A program made the translations under genes and the position numbers. This document shows, in pieces, positions 14,255 through 21,824 of a DNA stretch of 64,000 bases. The notes beneath the pieces are model-generated. The model saw only the letters and a program-made list of their open reading frames with translations. It was not told the origin of the DNA and did no database searches. The stretch comes from Streptomyces bicolor (GTDB taxonomy: Bacteria > Actinomycetota > Actinomycetes > Streptomycetales > Streptomycetaceae): positions 1 to 64,000 of the forward strand of contig NZ_JOFS01000006.1 in NCBI RefSeq assembly GCF_000719285.1, read 5' to 3'. The stretch's first letter is position 1; each line of letters starts with the position of its first letter.

Positions 14255-14998
14255 GTGCGCCCCAAGGACGAGCATCGTGGAGAGCGAGGCTGGGAGCGCG
14301 CGGGTGCCGCGGACGCGATCGCCGAGGGTGTACGCGGCGTGGGGCCCGGTGATATCCCGGCGCGGCTGTGCGACGTCGCCGTACAGCTGCTGCCCGTGAC
14401 CGGCGCGAGCGTGTCGCTGCACACTGACGGCATGCCGGTCCAGATCGGGGCGAGCAGTGCGCAGGCCGCGTACGTGACCGAGATCCAGGCCACTCTGGGT
14501 GACGGTCCCTGCCAGTCCGCCGCGGAGAGCGGAGCGCCGGTGCTGGCCTGCGATCTGACGGAAGGGCGGGACGTGCTGCGCTGGCCGGTCTTCGCCCAGC
14601 AGGCCACGGCCGCCGGGGTGCGGGCGGTGTACTCGATGCCGCTCGGCAACGAGACCGTGTGCGTGGGAACGCTCGACCTCTACTGCGACAGCCCCGGCGA
14701 CCTCACCGACCGCGAACTGCGGACGGCGCGAGTGATGGCCGGGATGGTGACCCTGGCGCTGATGGCGCTGCCACGCGCGGAAGGGGCGGGCGGCCCGGAG
14801 GACGAACGCTGGCTGAGCGGCCTCACCACCGACCACGACCAGATCTACCAGGCCGCCGGCATGATCATGGCCCAGCTGGGCATCGGCACGGACGAGGCCC
14901 TGGCCCGCCTGCGCGGCCACGCCTTCGCACACGGGCGTACGGCACTGGACGTGGCCGGGGACGTCGTGGCCCATCGGTTGCGGTTCGACCGGGACTAG
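14255..14998 (+). CDS. GAF-ANTAR regulator
   Basis: A 247-residue protein. GAGGAGG at 14243-14249 selects the GTG at 14255. Residues ~30-160 form a GAF sensor domain ('LLPVTGASVSLHTDG', 'GDGPCQSAAESGAPVLACDL'). Residues ~185-240 form the ANTAR domain ('IYQAAGMIMAQLGIGTDEALARLRGHAF'), which binds paired RNA hairpins to prevent termination in characterised members. Streptomyces carries many such proteins; the ligand and RNA target here are unknown. A short L7/L12-like gene follows 35 bp downstream. Confidence 0.92.
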   Translation: MRPKDEHRGERGWERAGAADAIAEGVRGVGPGDIPARLCDVAVQLLPVTGASVSLHTDGMPVQIGASSAQAAYVTEIQATLGDGPCQSAAESGAPVLACDLTEGRDVLRWPVFAQQATAAGVRAVYSMPLGNETVCVGTLDLYCDSPGDLTDRELRTARVMAGMVTLALMALPRAEGAGGPEDERWLSGLTTDHDQIYQAAGMIMAQLGIGTDEALARLRGHAFAHGRTALDVAGDVVAHRLRFDRD

Positions 14999-15033
14999 GC
15001 CCCGCGCACCGGGCCCGCCTAGGATCCTTGCCC

Positions 15034-15198
15034 ATGGAAAAGGTGGACAACAGCTCCTTGCGTGACGACGATCCTCGGCTGGCGGAGGTCGTGGCGCTTG
15101 TCCGGGCGGGGAAGAAGATCCGGGCGATCAAGCTCTACCGGCAGATCACCGGGGCGAACTTCCAGGACGCCTCGGACGCGATCGATCGCATGGCATAG
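15034..15198 (+). CDS. small ribosomal L7/L12 C-terminal-domain-like protein
   Basis: A 54-residue protein from an ATG at 15034. Residues ~28-53 ('KIRAIKLYRQITGANFQDASDAIDRM') follow the alpha-helical half of the L7/L12 C-terminal domain, including the conserved K-x-R/I-K-x-x-R-x-x-T-G pattern; the acidic N-terminal part is unrelated. The conserved helix is the factor-binding face in true L7/L12, but with no dimerisation domain this is not a ribosomal stalk protein. A second, longer member is at 44512. Confidence 0.7.
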   Translation: MEKVDNSSLRDDDPRLAEVVALVRAGKKIRAIKLYRQITGANFQDASDAIDRMA

Positions 15199-15230
15199 AG
15201 GCTCCGGGTCGGTTAGAGGCTCCGGCTCGG

Positions 15231-16010
15231 TCAGATGTCCACCCTCCCCCGCTTCCTGACCTCCGTCAGCCGGCGGGCGCCCAGTTCGACGGCCGTCCAC
15301 GTGGCGTCGGACGGTACGTCGCCGAGGCCGCCGTTGGTGAGGGTGATCGCGTCGTCGCCGACGCGCACGGCTGCGACGTGCAGCGTGAGCGTGGGAGCGT
15401 CGTCGTATTCGGACACGGCGGTGAGGACGATCCGCAGCCCCACGCGCGCGTCCCCGACCTCCGGCATCTCGGCCTCACTCACCTCGACGGCCATCTGCCC
15501 GCCGGCCGCCGTCGCCGTGAACTCCCCGCACTTGCCCGGCAGGCTCCCGAGCCACGCCAGCGTCCGGTCCAGGTCGTCGGGCCGATGGGCCACGACCTGG
15601 TAGCGCAGCTGGGCCCCGCCCCACGTGTCGTCCAGACCGACCGACGCGCGCGTACGGGCGTCCGGGCCGAAGAGTTCCTCCGCGTACAGCGCATCGAGCA
15701 GCCGCCCGCAGTCCGCCGACTCGGAGCTCGCCTTGAGCATGGACTCCCGCCAGGTGGCGAAGCCCTCGGTGGGCACCCAGGGTTCGCCGAGGTCCGCCTC
15801 ACCGATGAGGGCGGCACGGGCCTGGGCCTCGGTGAGCGTGGGGGCGGCGGCGGGGGTGGGCGGCGCGCTGGTGGTGGCCGCGGAGGTCACCGCGTCGGGA
15901 AGGCCCTTGATCGCCTTGTCCAGCCCGCCGAGGGAGCACGCGGACGCGGACAGCAGCGTGGCCGCCGAGAGGGTCGAGGCGATGACGGTGCGGGCCGGGG
16001 GACGGGGCAT
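15231..16010 (-). CDS. putative lipoprotein (hypothetical)
   Basis: A 259-residue protein. AGGAGG 6 nt upstream selects the ATG at 16010. The N-terminus has an Arg-bearing n-region, a short hydrophobic stretch and a lipobox-like 'LSASAC' with Cys near residue 25, followed by an Ala/Thr/Pro linker. The mature domain has two further cysteines ('SADCGRLLDAL' and 'PGKCGEF') and no recognised enzyme motif. It resembles sensor-like or PknH-like extracellular lipoproteins of actinobacteria only in general layout. Confidence 0.8.
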   Translation of the reverse strand: MPRPPARTVIASTLSAATLLSASACSLGGLDKAIKGLPDAVTSAATTSAPPTPAAAPTLTEAQARAALIGEADLGEPWVPTEGFATWRESMLKASSESADCGRLLDALYAEELFGPDARTRASVGLDDTWGGAQLRYQVVAHRPDDLDRTLAWLGSLPGKCGEFTATAAGGQMAVEVSEAEMPEVGDARVGLRIVLTAVSEYDDAPTLTLHVAAVRVGDDAITLTNGGLGDVPSDATWTAVELGARRLTEVRKRGRVDI

Positions 16011-16265
16011 CGCAAGCCTCCTGTGCCGGGGTCGGGGGTGCGCCCAAGATCGGGTACGTGTTCTTAAGGCACCACCACGGCGGTACGACCACCAGTGCGC
16101 CGGTCCGTCCGGGTGACGACGGAATCCCACGCGGCCGATCGGGTGCCGTCGTCGTCCGTCGTCGTCAGTCGTCGTCCGTCGGCTCGGTCGGCTCGATGCG
16201 CGTCGTGGCGATGTGGTTCGTGAAAATCGATCGCGCCGCCGCCGGCCCACCGCTACCGTCGCCCC

Positions 16266-16322
16266 ATGCAGCGCGCCAACCCGTCTCTCACGACGACGCC
16301 GGACCCCGTCCCGGCGCCCTGA
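16266..16322 (+). CDS. Thr-codon leader peptide of the thrS-like gene
   Basis: An 18-codon frame, MQRANPSLTTTPDPVPAP, with three consecutive ACG threonine codons at positions 9-11. It ends 13 bp before a perfect 15-bp hairpin and 88 bp before a threonyl-tRNA synthetase gene. There is no obvious Shine-Dalgarno; a TACCGT hexamer ~9 nt upstream of the ATG would fit a leaderless transcript. Ribosome stalling at the Thr codons would be expected to control the hairpin, a classical attenuation layout. Confidence 0.75.
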   Translation: MQRANPSLTTTPDPVPAP

Positions 16323-16335
16323 AAGCTGAGCGAAT

Positions 16336-16369
16336 CCGAAGCCCCGGGGCGAGTGCCCCGGGGCTTCGG
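16336..16369 (+). terminator. attenuator hairpin before the thrS-like gene
   Basis: CCGAAGCCCCGGGGC (16336-16350) and GCCCCGGGGCTTCGG (16355-16369) form a perfect 15-bp stem with a GAGT loop. It lies between the leader peptide stop and the synthetase start at 16411. A competing weaker stem (CGCCGG with CCGGCG) can form within the leader coding region. Confidence 0.8.
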
Positions 16370-16410
16370 CGTGTGGGCGTTCGCTTCCGGCTCTACACAA
16401 GGAGCCCACC

Positions 16411-17634
16411 GTGCAGGAATCCCCCGTCCACGACCACCGCCGCCTCGGCCGCGAACTCGACCTCTTCGACACCGACCCCCTGATGGGCGCGGGCCTGCCG
16501 TACTGGCTGCCCGACGGGGCCGTCGTCCGGCACGTACTGGAGGAGTACATCCGCGAGGTGGAACGCGAGGCCGGGTACCGGCACGTGTACTCACCCGTGC
16601 TCGGCAAACGGGAGTTGTACGAGATCTCCGGGCACTGGTCCCACTACAGCGACGACATGTTCCCGCCGATGGAGCTGGGCGCCGAACAGGTCGTCCTGCG
16701 CCCCAGCCTCTGCCCGCACCACGCCCTCATCTACCGCTCCCGATCCCACAGCTACCGCGAACTACCGTTCCGTATGGCCGAGTTGGGCGGCATGTACCGC
16801 TCGGAGCTGTCCGGCGTCCTCGGCGGTCTCACCCGGGTCCGGGCCATCCACCTCAACGACGCCCACATCTTCTGCACCCTCGACCAGGCAGTGGAAGAGG
16901 CCCGCGCCGCCCTCGGCCTCATCGCCCGCGCCTACGCCGACCTCGGCATCCGAGCGGCCCGGTACCGCCTGTCCTTGCCGGGGGGCGGTGGCAAGTACGT
17001 CGCTGACCCGCAGCTGTGGCGCCGGGCCACCGCGTTGCTCAAGGACGTCCTGGACGGGGTCGAGTACGACGCCGTCGAGGGCGAGGCCGCCTTCTACGGC
17101 CCCAAGATCGACGTCCAGATCACCGACCGCGCCGGCCGAGAAGCCACCCTCTCCACCATCCAGATCGACTTCCACCAGCCCGAACGCTTCGACCTGCACT
17201 ACATCGGCCCCGACGGCGCCAAACACCGCCCGGTCATGGTCCACCGCAGCATCATCGGCAGCGTGGAGCGCGCGGTCGCCCACCTGATCGAGCAGCACGG
17301 CGGCGCGTTCCCGGCATGGCTGGCCCCCGTGCAGCTGGTGATCCTCCCGGTCGCCGAGGAGCAGACCGAGCAGGCCGCGAAGCTGCTGCGCCGGGCTCTC
17401 GACCAGGGCCTGCGGGCCGAACTCGCAGGGCCGCAGCACGGCACCCTCGGCGCCCGGATCCGCGCCGCACGGCTCGTGCCGTACAAGGCGGTGATCGGGG
17501 AGCGGGAAGCGAGGGCGGACGGCGACCTCGCGGCCGTACGACTGAGGGATCGTCGCAGGCTTGGGGTGCTGTCCGGCGGGGAGCTTGTGAACCGTATCGC
17601 AGCCCGCGTGGCGGCACGAGGCGCCGAGCTGTGA
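16411..17634 (+). CDS. thrS: short threonyl-tRNA synthetase paralogue (catalytic and anticodon domains only)
   Basis: A 407-residue protein that lacks the TGS and editing domains of full-length ThrRS (~640 residues). Residues ~8-300 form the class II core: the zinc ligands C101, H152 and H278 are kept, motif 2 is 'PFRMAELGGMYRSE' with its Arg (R130), and motif 3 is 'GSVER'. The anticodon domain follows. Differences from the usual enzyme include LCPHH in place of NCPGH, and IHLND where most enzymes have TQDD, which removes the active-site Gln. It is probably a stand-alone or inducible second ThrRS, or a specialised one (resistance or non-standard aminoacylation). The Thr-codon attenuator upstream supports induction on threonyl-tRNA shortage. 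Confidence 0.9.
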   Translation: MQESPVHDHRRLGRELDLFDTDPLMGAGLPYWLPDGAVVRHVLEEYIREVEREAGYRHVYSPVLGKRELYEISGHWSHYSDDMFPPMELGAEQVVLRPSLCPHHALIYRSRSHSYRELPFRMAELGGMYRSELSGVLGGLTRVRAIHLNDAHIFCTLDQAVEEARAALGLIARAYADLGIRAARYRLSLPGGGGKYVADPQLWRRATALLKDVLDGVEYDAVEGEAAFYGPKIDVQITDRAGREATLSTIQIDFHQPERFDLHYIGPDGAKHRPVMVHRSIIGSVERAVAHLIEQHGGAFPAWLAPVQLVILPVAEEQTEQAAKLLRRALDQGLRAELAGPQHGTLGARIRAARLVPYKAVIGEREARADGDLAAVRLRDRRRLGVLSGGELVNRIAARVAARGAEL

Positions 17635-17791
17635 GATGCCCAGGGGCGCGGGGAACTGCGCGACCAGCCACACACGACCGTCAGACGGCTATGGACCCCA
17701 ACCCCCACGGCGCCCCGCTCCCCGACCTACGGCGACGCACAACGCCGTAAGGTCGAAGCGGTAGAACCCGCCCTCGAAGAGGAGCCCCACC

Positions 17792-18769
17792 GTGCCGAAC
17801 GCCGGCCAGCCCATCCCGGTGATCGTCGACTGCGACACCGGCGTCGACGACGCCCTCGCGCTGCTGTTCGCCGTACGTCACCCGGGGCTGGACCTGCGCG
17901 CGGTGACCTGCGTGGCCGGGAACACGGACGTGGACGGCGTCGTACGCAACACCCTGACCGTGCTGGAGCAGGCCGGCGCCCCCGACATCCCCGTCGCCCG
18001 GGGCGCCGCACTCCCGCTGATCGAACCCGCGCGCTCGGCGCGGCACGTGCACGGCGACGACGGCATGGGCGACATCGGCCTGCCCGCCCCGACCCGCGCC
18101 CCCGCCGACGTGGACGCGGTGACGCTGCTGCGCCGGGAGATCCTGGCGTCCCCGCGCCCGGTGACCCTGATCCCGACCGCGCCCCTCACCAACATCGCCC
18201 TGCTGCTGCGTACGCACCCCGAGGTGACCCGCAACATCGAGCGGATCGTCTTCATGGGCGGCGCGGTGGCCTGCGGGAACGCCACGCCGGTCGCGGAGTT
18301 CAACGTGTGGCACGACCCGGAGGCGGCCGCGATCCTGCTCACTGCCGGGGTGCCGATCACCATGTACGGCCTGGACGTGTTCCAGCGGGTCGTGGTGCCT
18401 GGCGCGGACGTACGGCGCCTGCGCGCGAGCGCGGATCCCGGCGCCCGTCTCGCCGGCGACCTGCTGTCCCACCGCCCGGCCACGCCGGATGTCGGCGCCG
18501 ACTCCGAGGCCGGCGGCATCGGTGACGCGGGCGCGGTCTGCACGGTCGTGGACCCGGCGGGCATCACCACCCGCCTCCTCCCGGTGGAGGTCTCCCTCGC
18601 CCCGGGCCCGACGCGCGGCCAGACGATCGTTGACCGGCGGCCCCGCTTCGGCGAGTCCGAGCTGCACACCGGCACCCGCGACCTGCGATTGGTGGACGTG
18701 GCTTTGGACGTGGACGTGGAGCGTTTCGTGAAGCTGTATCTGACGACGGTGGAAAAAGTTGCCAATTAA
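17792..18769 (+). CDS. nucleoside hydrolase (IU-NH family)
   Basis: A 325-residue protein starting at a GTG 12 nt after GAGGAG. The metal-binding signature DCDTGVDDALAL is at residues ~13-24, followed by 'AVTCVAGNTDVDGVVRNT', 'LIPTAPLTNIALLL' and 'FNVWHDPEAAAILL', the full set of IU-nucleoside hydrolase motifs including the second calcium-site Asp. It probably cleaves ribonucleosides to base plus ribose in the cytoplasm; specificity cannot be told. It is monocistronic, separated from the next operon by a 311-bp leader. Confidence 0.93.
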   Translation: MPNAGQPIPVIVDCDTGVDDALALLFAVRHPGLDLRAVTCVAGNTDVDGVVRNTLTVLEQAGAPDIPVARGAALPLIEPARSARHVHGDDGMGDIGLPAPTRAPADVDAVTLLRREILASPRPVTLIPTAPLTNIALLLRTHPEVTRNIERIVFMGGAVACGNATPVAEFNVWHDPEAAAILLTAGVPITMYGLDVFQRVVVPGADVRRLRASADPGARLAGDLLSHRPATPDVGADSEAGGIGDAGAVCTVVDPAGITTRLLPVEVSLAPGPTRGQTIVDRRPRFGESELHTGTRDLRLVDVALDVDVERFVKLYLTTVEKVAN

Positions 18770-19080
18770 ATTGAATTGGCGAACGAATTTCCCGCACCCC
18801 GGGCGTGCAAACGCGATTTCTGGCCAACTGGCCTAAGGCTGTGTTACGTTCTCCTCGCGTCGAACACCCGCTCTGACCAGTGGCGTTGAGGCGTAAGGAC
18901 CCCGTAATCCGGCACCCGTGGGTTTGGCCTTTATCGGCCGCCTGGGGGGCTTTTTTCGGTGTGTCCGCAGAGAAGTAATCGGGGGAAGAAGTCCGGGGGG
19001 ACCCTTTTCGGTTTCCACGCCTGTTCAGGTCGCCCGCACGGGCTTCCTCCCCTTGCGATTGAACGCAAGGGAGATTCTAC
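18770..19080 (+). promoter_or_regulatory. long structured 5' leader of the secreted-peptide operon
   Basis: No gene is visible here. An AT-rich stretch at 18764-18790 follows the nucleoside hydrolase. Around 18840-18850 GTGTTACGTTCTCC could be a -10 region. A structured GC-rich section then runs to a T tract (GGGGGGCTTTTTTCGG, ~18945-18960), an unusual sequence for this genome that looks like a leader terminator. The last 30 bp form a hairpin over the ribosome binding site. I could not match it to a known riboswitch class. Confidence 0.5.
19050..19071 (+). promoter_or_regulatory. hairpin sequestering the Shine-Dalgarno of the 19081 gene
   Basis: CCCTTGCG (19050-19057) pairs perfectly with CGCAAGGG (19064-19071) around ATTGAA. 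The Shine-Dalgarno AAGGGAG (19067-19073), 7 nt before the ATG, is mostly inside the 3' arm, so translation should be low unless the stem opens. Confidence 0.7.
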
Positions 19081-19551
19081 ATGACCCGCAATACATTGCG
19101 TATGGCGGCGGTTTCCGCCATGGCCGCGGTGACGCTCGGCTCCGGTGCCGCTCTGGCACAGGCCGTGGAGGCCAACCACGTCCGTACGGCGTCGACCGCC
19201 GAGGTGAGCCTGTCCGCGGCTCAGGCCCGTACGTTTCTCGCCAACCCGACCGTCAAGGCCGAACTGAGCACGCAGGATGTGCAGTCGGTGCGTGCCGTGG
19301 CCGACGGCAAGGCGACCAAGGCCCAGACCCGTGGCGCCGCCAGCAGCGCTGTCAAGGCGCTGTACAACCTGCTGAAGCGGCACGGAGGCAAGCTCTACGA
19401 CGACGCGGTCAAGGCCGCCAAGGCGGGCTGGGGCAAGTTCCGTGGGTACATGAACGGCCTGCCCTGGTACCACCCCGTCCGGATCGCCTGGATCGCCGCC
19501 GGCGGTGAAGTGCAGTACGCGCTGTGGAGCTACATCAACAGCCTGTTCTAG
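19081..19551 (+). CDS. secreted helical small protein, candidate antimicrobial peptide precursor
   Basis: A 156-residue protein with a signal peptide (hydrophobic 'MAAVSAMAAVTLGSGAALA'). An Ala-rich middle region follows, then a cationic, aromatic C-terminal ~65 residues: 'LYNLLKRHGGKLYDDAVKAA', 'GWGKFRGYMNGLPWY', 'RIAWIAAGGEVQYALW'. The layout (export signal, spacer, amphipathic tail) resembles Sec-exported bacteriocin precursors, but no family is recognised. It is first in an apparent operon with a 90-residue membrane protein and an ABC transporter, which would fit self-immunity. Function is inferred from context only. Confidence 0.7.
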   Translation: MTRNTLRMAAVSAMAAVTLGSGAALAQAVEANHVRTASTAEVSLSAAQARTFLANPTVKAELSTQDVQSVRAVADGKATKAQTRGAASSAVKALYNLLKRHGGKLYDDAVKAAKAGWGKFRGYMNGLPWYHPVRIAWIAAGGEVQYALWSYINSLF

Positions 19552-19562
19552 AAGTTGAGGTG

Positions 19563-19602
19563 GTGTCCGGGCCTCTGCCGGAAACGGCCGAGTCCCGGAC
19601 AC
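19563..19602 (+). terminator. intercistronic hairpin
   Basis: GTGTCCGGG (19563-19571) and CCCGGACAC (19594-19602) pair perfectly around a 22-nt loop, 12 bp after the secreted protein stop. Hairpins here often set a higher dosage of the first gene relative to downstream genes, by partial termination or by mRNA protection. Confidence 0.6.
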
Positions 19603-19626
19603 CCGTCCAATAGCGAGGAATAACCC

Positions 19627-19899
19627 ATGGCCTCCACCACCGAAATGTCCTCCGCCCTGAAGAACCTGTGGGCCTCGCCCTTCTGCTTCATCACGGCGGC
19701 GTTCATCGCGTTCCACGTGGTCGGGAACAAGGACGCGGGCTGGGCTCTGATGGCCGCCGGGCTCATCGGGCCGCTTGTCGCCCTCGTCTGGGGCGCGGCC
19801 CGGCGCGAGCGGCCCGACTCGTTCGTGATCGTTCCGATGGGAGCAATGGTGCTGTTCACCGTGCTCTTCGCCATCAACAAAGGCTTCCCCTGGTCCTGA
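19627..19899 (+). CDS. small membrane protein (candidate immunity protein)
   Basis: A 90-residue protein with about three hydrophobic segments ('FCFITAAFIAFHVV', 'ALMAAGLIGPLVALVW', 'FVIVPMGAMVLFTVLFAI'). GAGGAA lies upstream of the ATG. No family is recognised. Its position between the exported peptide gene and the ABC transporter, and its size, are those of bacteriocin immunity proteins; this is inference. Confidence 0.75.
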   Translation: MASTTEMSSALKNLWASPFCFITAAFIAFHVVGNKDAGWALMAAGLIGPLVALVWGAARRERPDSFVIVPMGAMVLFTVLFAINKGFPWS

Positions 19900-19950
19900 C
19901 GTGCCGTCATGGTCAGGTTCAGGCAAGGTCCACGCACGGAGGAATGCGCA

Positions 19951-20865
19951 GTGCCGAAAGGCGACGTACTGGCCGAAGCACGCGACCTGAGACGCTCGTT
20001 CGGCAGCAGAACGGTCCTCGACGACGTGTCGCTGACACTGCGCTCCGGCGAGGTCACGGGCTTCGTGGGCGCCAACGGCGCGGGCAAGACCACCACCATC
20101 CGCCTGATGCTGGGCCTCGCCCACGGCGAGGGCACCACCCACTTCCTCGGCCGTCCGCTGCCCGCCTGGGGCTCCCCGGCCACGGTCGTGGGCGCCGTCC
20201 TCGGCGGCATCGCCGGCCACCCCAAGCACCGGGTGCGAGCCCATCTGCGGATGGTGGCCGCCGGGTGCGGAGCGTCGGACCGGCGCGTCGAGGACATGCT
20301 GGAACTGGTGGGCCTCACACAGGCCGCTCAGCTGCGACTGTCCCAGCTCTCCCTGGGCATGGCCCAGCGCGTGGGCATCGCGCAGGCACTGCTCGGCGAT
20401 CCGCCGGTGCTCATCCTCGACGAGCCCGCGAACGGCCTCGACCCGCACGCGATCCGCTGGCTGCGGGACTTCCTGCGGGAGCAGGCCGCGCAGGGCAGGG
20501 CCGTCATGGTCTCCAGCCACCTGCTGGGCGAGATGGAACAGCTCGCGGACCGTGTGGTCGTGCTGTCGCGTGGCCGTGTCGTGGCCGCCTCGCCGATCGC
20601 GGAGCTGCTGTCCCGGGCGGGCAGCCGGAGCGTGGTGACCGTGCAGTCGCCGGACCTGCCGAAGCTCACGCGTCTGGTGGAGGAGCACGGCGGGCGGCTG
20701 AGCCCGGCGGGCGGGCCGAGCGCGCACGTCACCGGGCTGGACCGGATCCGGGTCGCCACCCTCGCGGCCGACGGCGGCGTGCCGCTGCACTGGCTGTCCG
20801 AGGACATGCCGTCGCTCGAGGACTTCTATCTGTCCATCGCGGAAGAGGAGTTCAGGATCTCGTGA
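19951..20865 (+). CDS. ABC transporter ATP-binding protein
   Basis: A 304-residue protein. GGAGG at 19938-19942 selects the GTG at 19951. The Walker A is GANGAGKTT, the signature 'LSLGMAQRVGIAQALL' and the Walker B 'VLILDEPANGLDP', with the H-loop in 'VMVSSHLLGEME'. It belongs to the CcmA/DrrA-type group that works with ABC-2 permeases for export or immunity. Its stop overlaps the permease start by 4 bp (GTGA). Confidence 0.93.
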   Translation: MPKGDVLAEARDLRRSFGSRTVLDDVSLTLRSGEVTGFVGANGAGKTTTIRLMLGLAHGEGTTHFLGRPLPAWGSPATVVGAVLGGIAGHPKHRVRAHLRMVAAGCGASDRRVEDMLELVGLTQAAQLRLSQLSLGMAQRVGIAQALLGDPPVLILDEPANGLDPHAIRWLRDFLREQAAQGRAVMVSSHLLGEMEQLADRVVVLSRGRVVAASPIAELLSRAGSRSVVTVQSPDLPKLTRLVEEHGGRLSPAGGPSAHVTGLDRIRVATLAADGGVPLHWLSEDMPSLEDFYLSIAEEEFRIS

Positions 20866-21728
20866 CCGCTGACGTGACACACACCCCGCGGACGGTTCCG
20901 GCAGGTGAGGCGTTGCGCAACGCGTGCCGGTACGAGTGGCGGCATCTCACCGCGCTGCGTTCCACCTGGGTGCTGCTCTCCGTGGTGGCCGTGCTGAGCC
21001 TGCTCACCGGCCCGGGGATGCTGTTCGACCTGGACAGGGACCGGCCCATGAGCGCGGCGGCGATGGGCGACCTGCTGGCCTGGGCGCCGATGACGACCCA
21101 GGTCCCCATGCTGTGCTTCCTCGTGCTGATCCTCGGCACGGGACCGGTCTCCACCGACCTGGTGCGGGGCGCGGCCCGCACGACATGGCTCGCCGTCAAC
21201 GGCCCGCGGACCGCGTACGCGGCGAAGAGCGTGGTCGGGTTCCTGGTGGGTGCCGGGGTGGCGGCGACGAGTGCGCTGGTCGGCGGGGTGTCGGCGGCCG
21301 TCGTCCTCGCCGTGTCGGGCGCACCGCAGCCGGCGTGGGGTGCGGTTGGGGTGCCGATGCTGCGGTTCGTGCTCTGGATGGGCTGCTGGGCGCTGGTGTG
21401 CATGGCGCTCGTGGCGCTGATGCGGAGCAGGACCGTGCCGGTGGTGGTGCTGTGCCTGTGGCCCGTTCTGGGCGAGCGGCTGGCCGGACTGCTGCTGGGG
21501 TACGTCCCCGGGCTGGACGGGGTGGGCGACTGGCTGCCGTTCTCGGTCGGCCGCGCGATGCTCACCGACGTGTCGGCGTTCGCGGGCGACGAGCGAACGT
21601 TCGTAGAGGCGATGGTCGGGTCGGATCTGTCGACCCCGGTGGCCCTGTTGGTCTACCTGCTCTACACGGCGGCGCTGACGGCGGCGGGCTACTGGGCGTA
21701 CGTGCGCCGGGAGGCCCCGACCGGTTGA
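20862..21728 (+). CDS. ABC-2 type permease
   Basis: A 288-residue membrane protein starting at a GTG that overlaps the ATPase stop. About six hydrophobic segments are visible, including 'TWVLLSVVAVLSLLTGPGML', 'VGAGVAATSALVGGVSAAVV' and 'MLRFVLWMGCWALVCMALVA'. It forms the membrane half of the transporter with the upstream ATPase. With the exported peptide it may provide export or self-protection. A terminator follows at 21763. Confidence 0.9.
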   Translation: MTADVTHTPRTVPAGEALRNACRYEWRHLTALRSTWVLLSVVAVLSLLTGPGMLFDLDRDRPMSAAAMGDLLAWAPMTTQVPMLCFLVLILGTGPVSTDLVRGAARTTWLAVNGPRTAYAAKSVVGFLVGAGVAATSALVGGVSAAVVLAVSGAPQPAWGAVGVPMLRFVLWMGCWALVCMALVALMRSRTVPVVVLCLWPVLGERLAGLLLGYVPGLDGVGDWLPFSVGRAMLTDVSAFAGDERTFVEAMVGSDLSTPVALLVYLLYTAALTAAGYWAYVRREAPTG

Positions 21729-21762
21729 GGTCCTGACCGGCTGGGGGCGATTACGGGGAGCG

Positions 21763-21795
21763 GAAAGGGCCCGGGGATACACCCCGGGCCCTTTC
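21763..21795. terminator. bidirectional hairpin terminator
   Basis: GAAAGGGCCCGGGG (21763-21776) and CCCCGGGCCCTTTC (21782-21795) form a perfect 14-bp stem between the convergent ABC permease and LAQTG genes. A and T runs at its ends make it useful in both directions. Confidence 0.88.
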
Positions 21796-21824
21796 ACATG
21801 CGGTCGATCAGGACGTCCCGTCGA

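Noticed and set aside
18850..18960. Known riboswitch (c-di-AMP, cobalamin or SAM type) before the secreted-peptide operon
   Set aside because: I could not match the conserved cores of these classes by eye. A covariance-model scan of 18770-19080 would decide.
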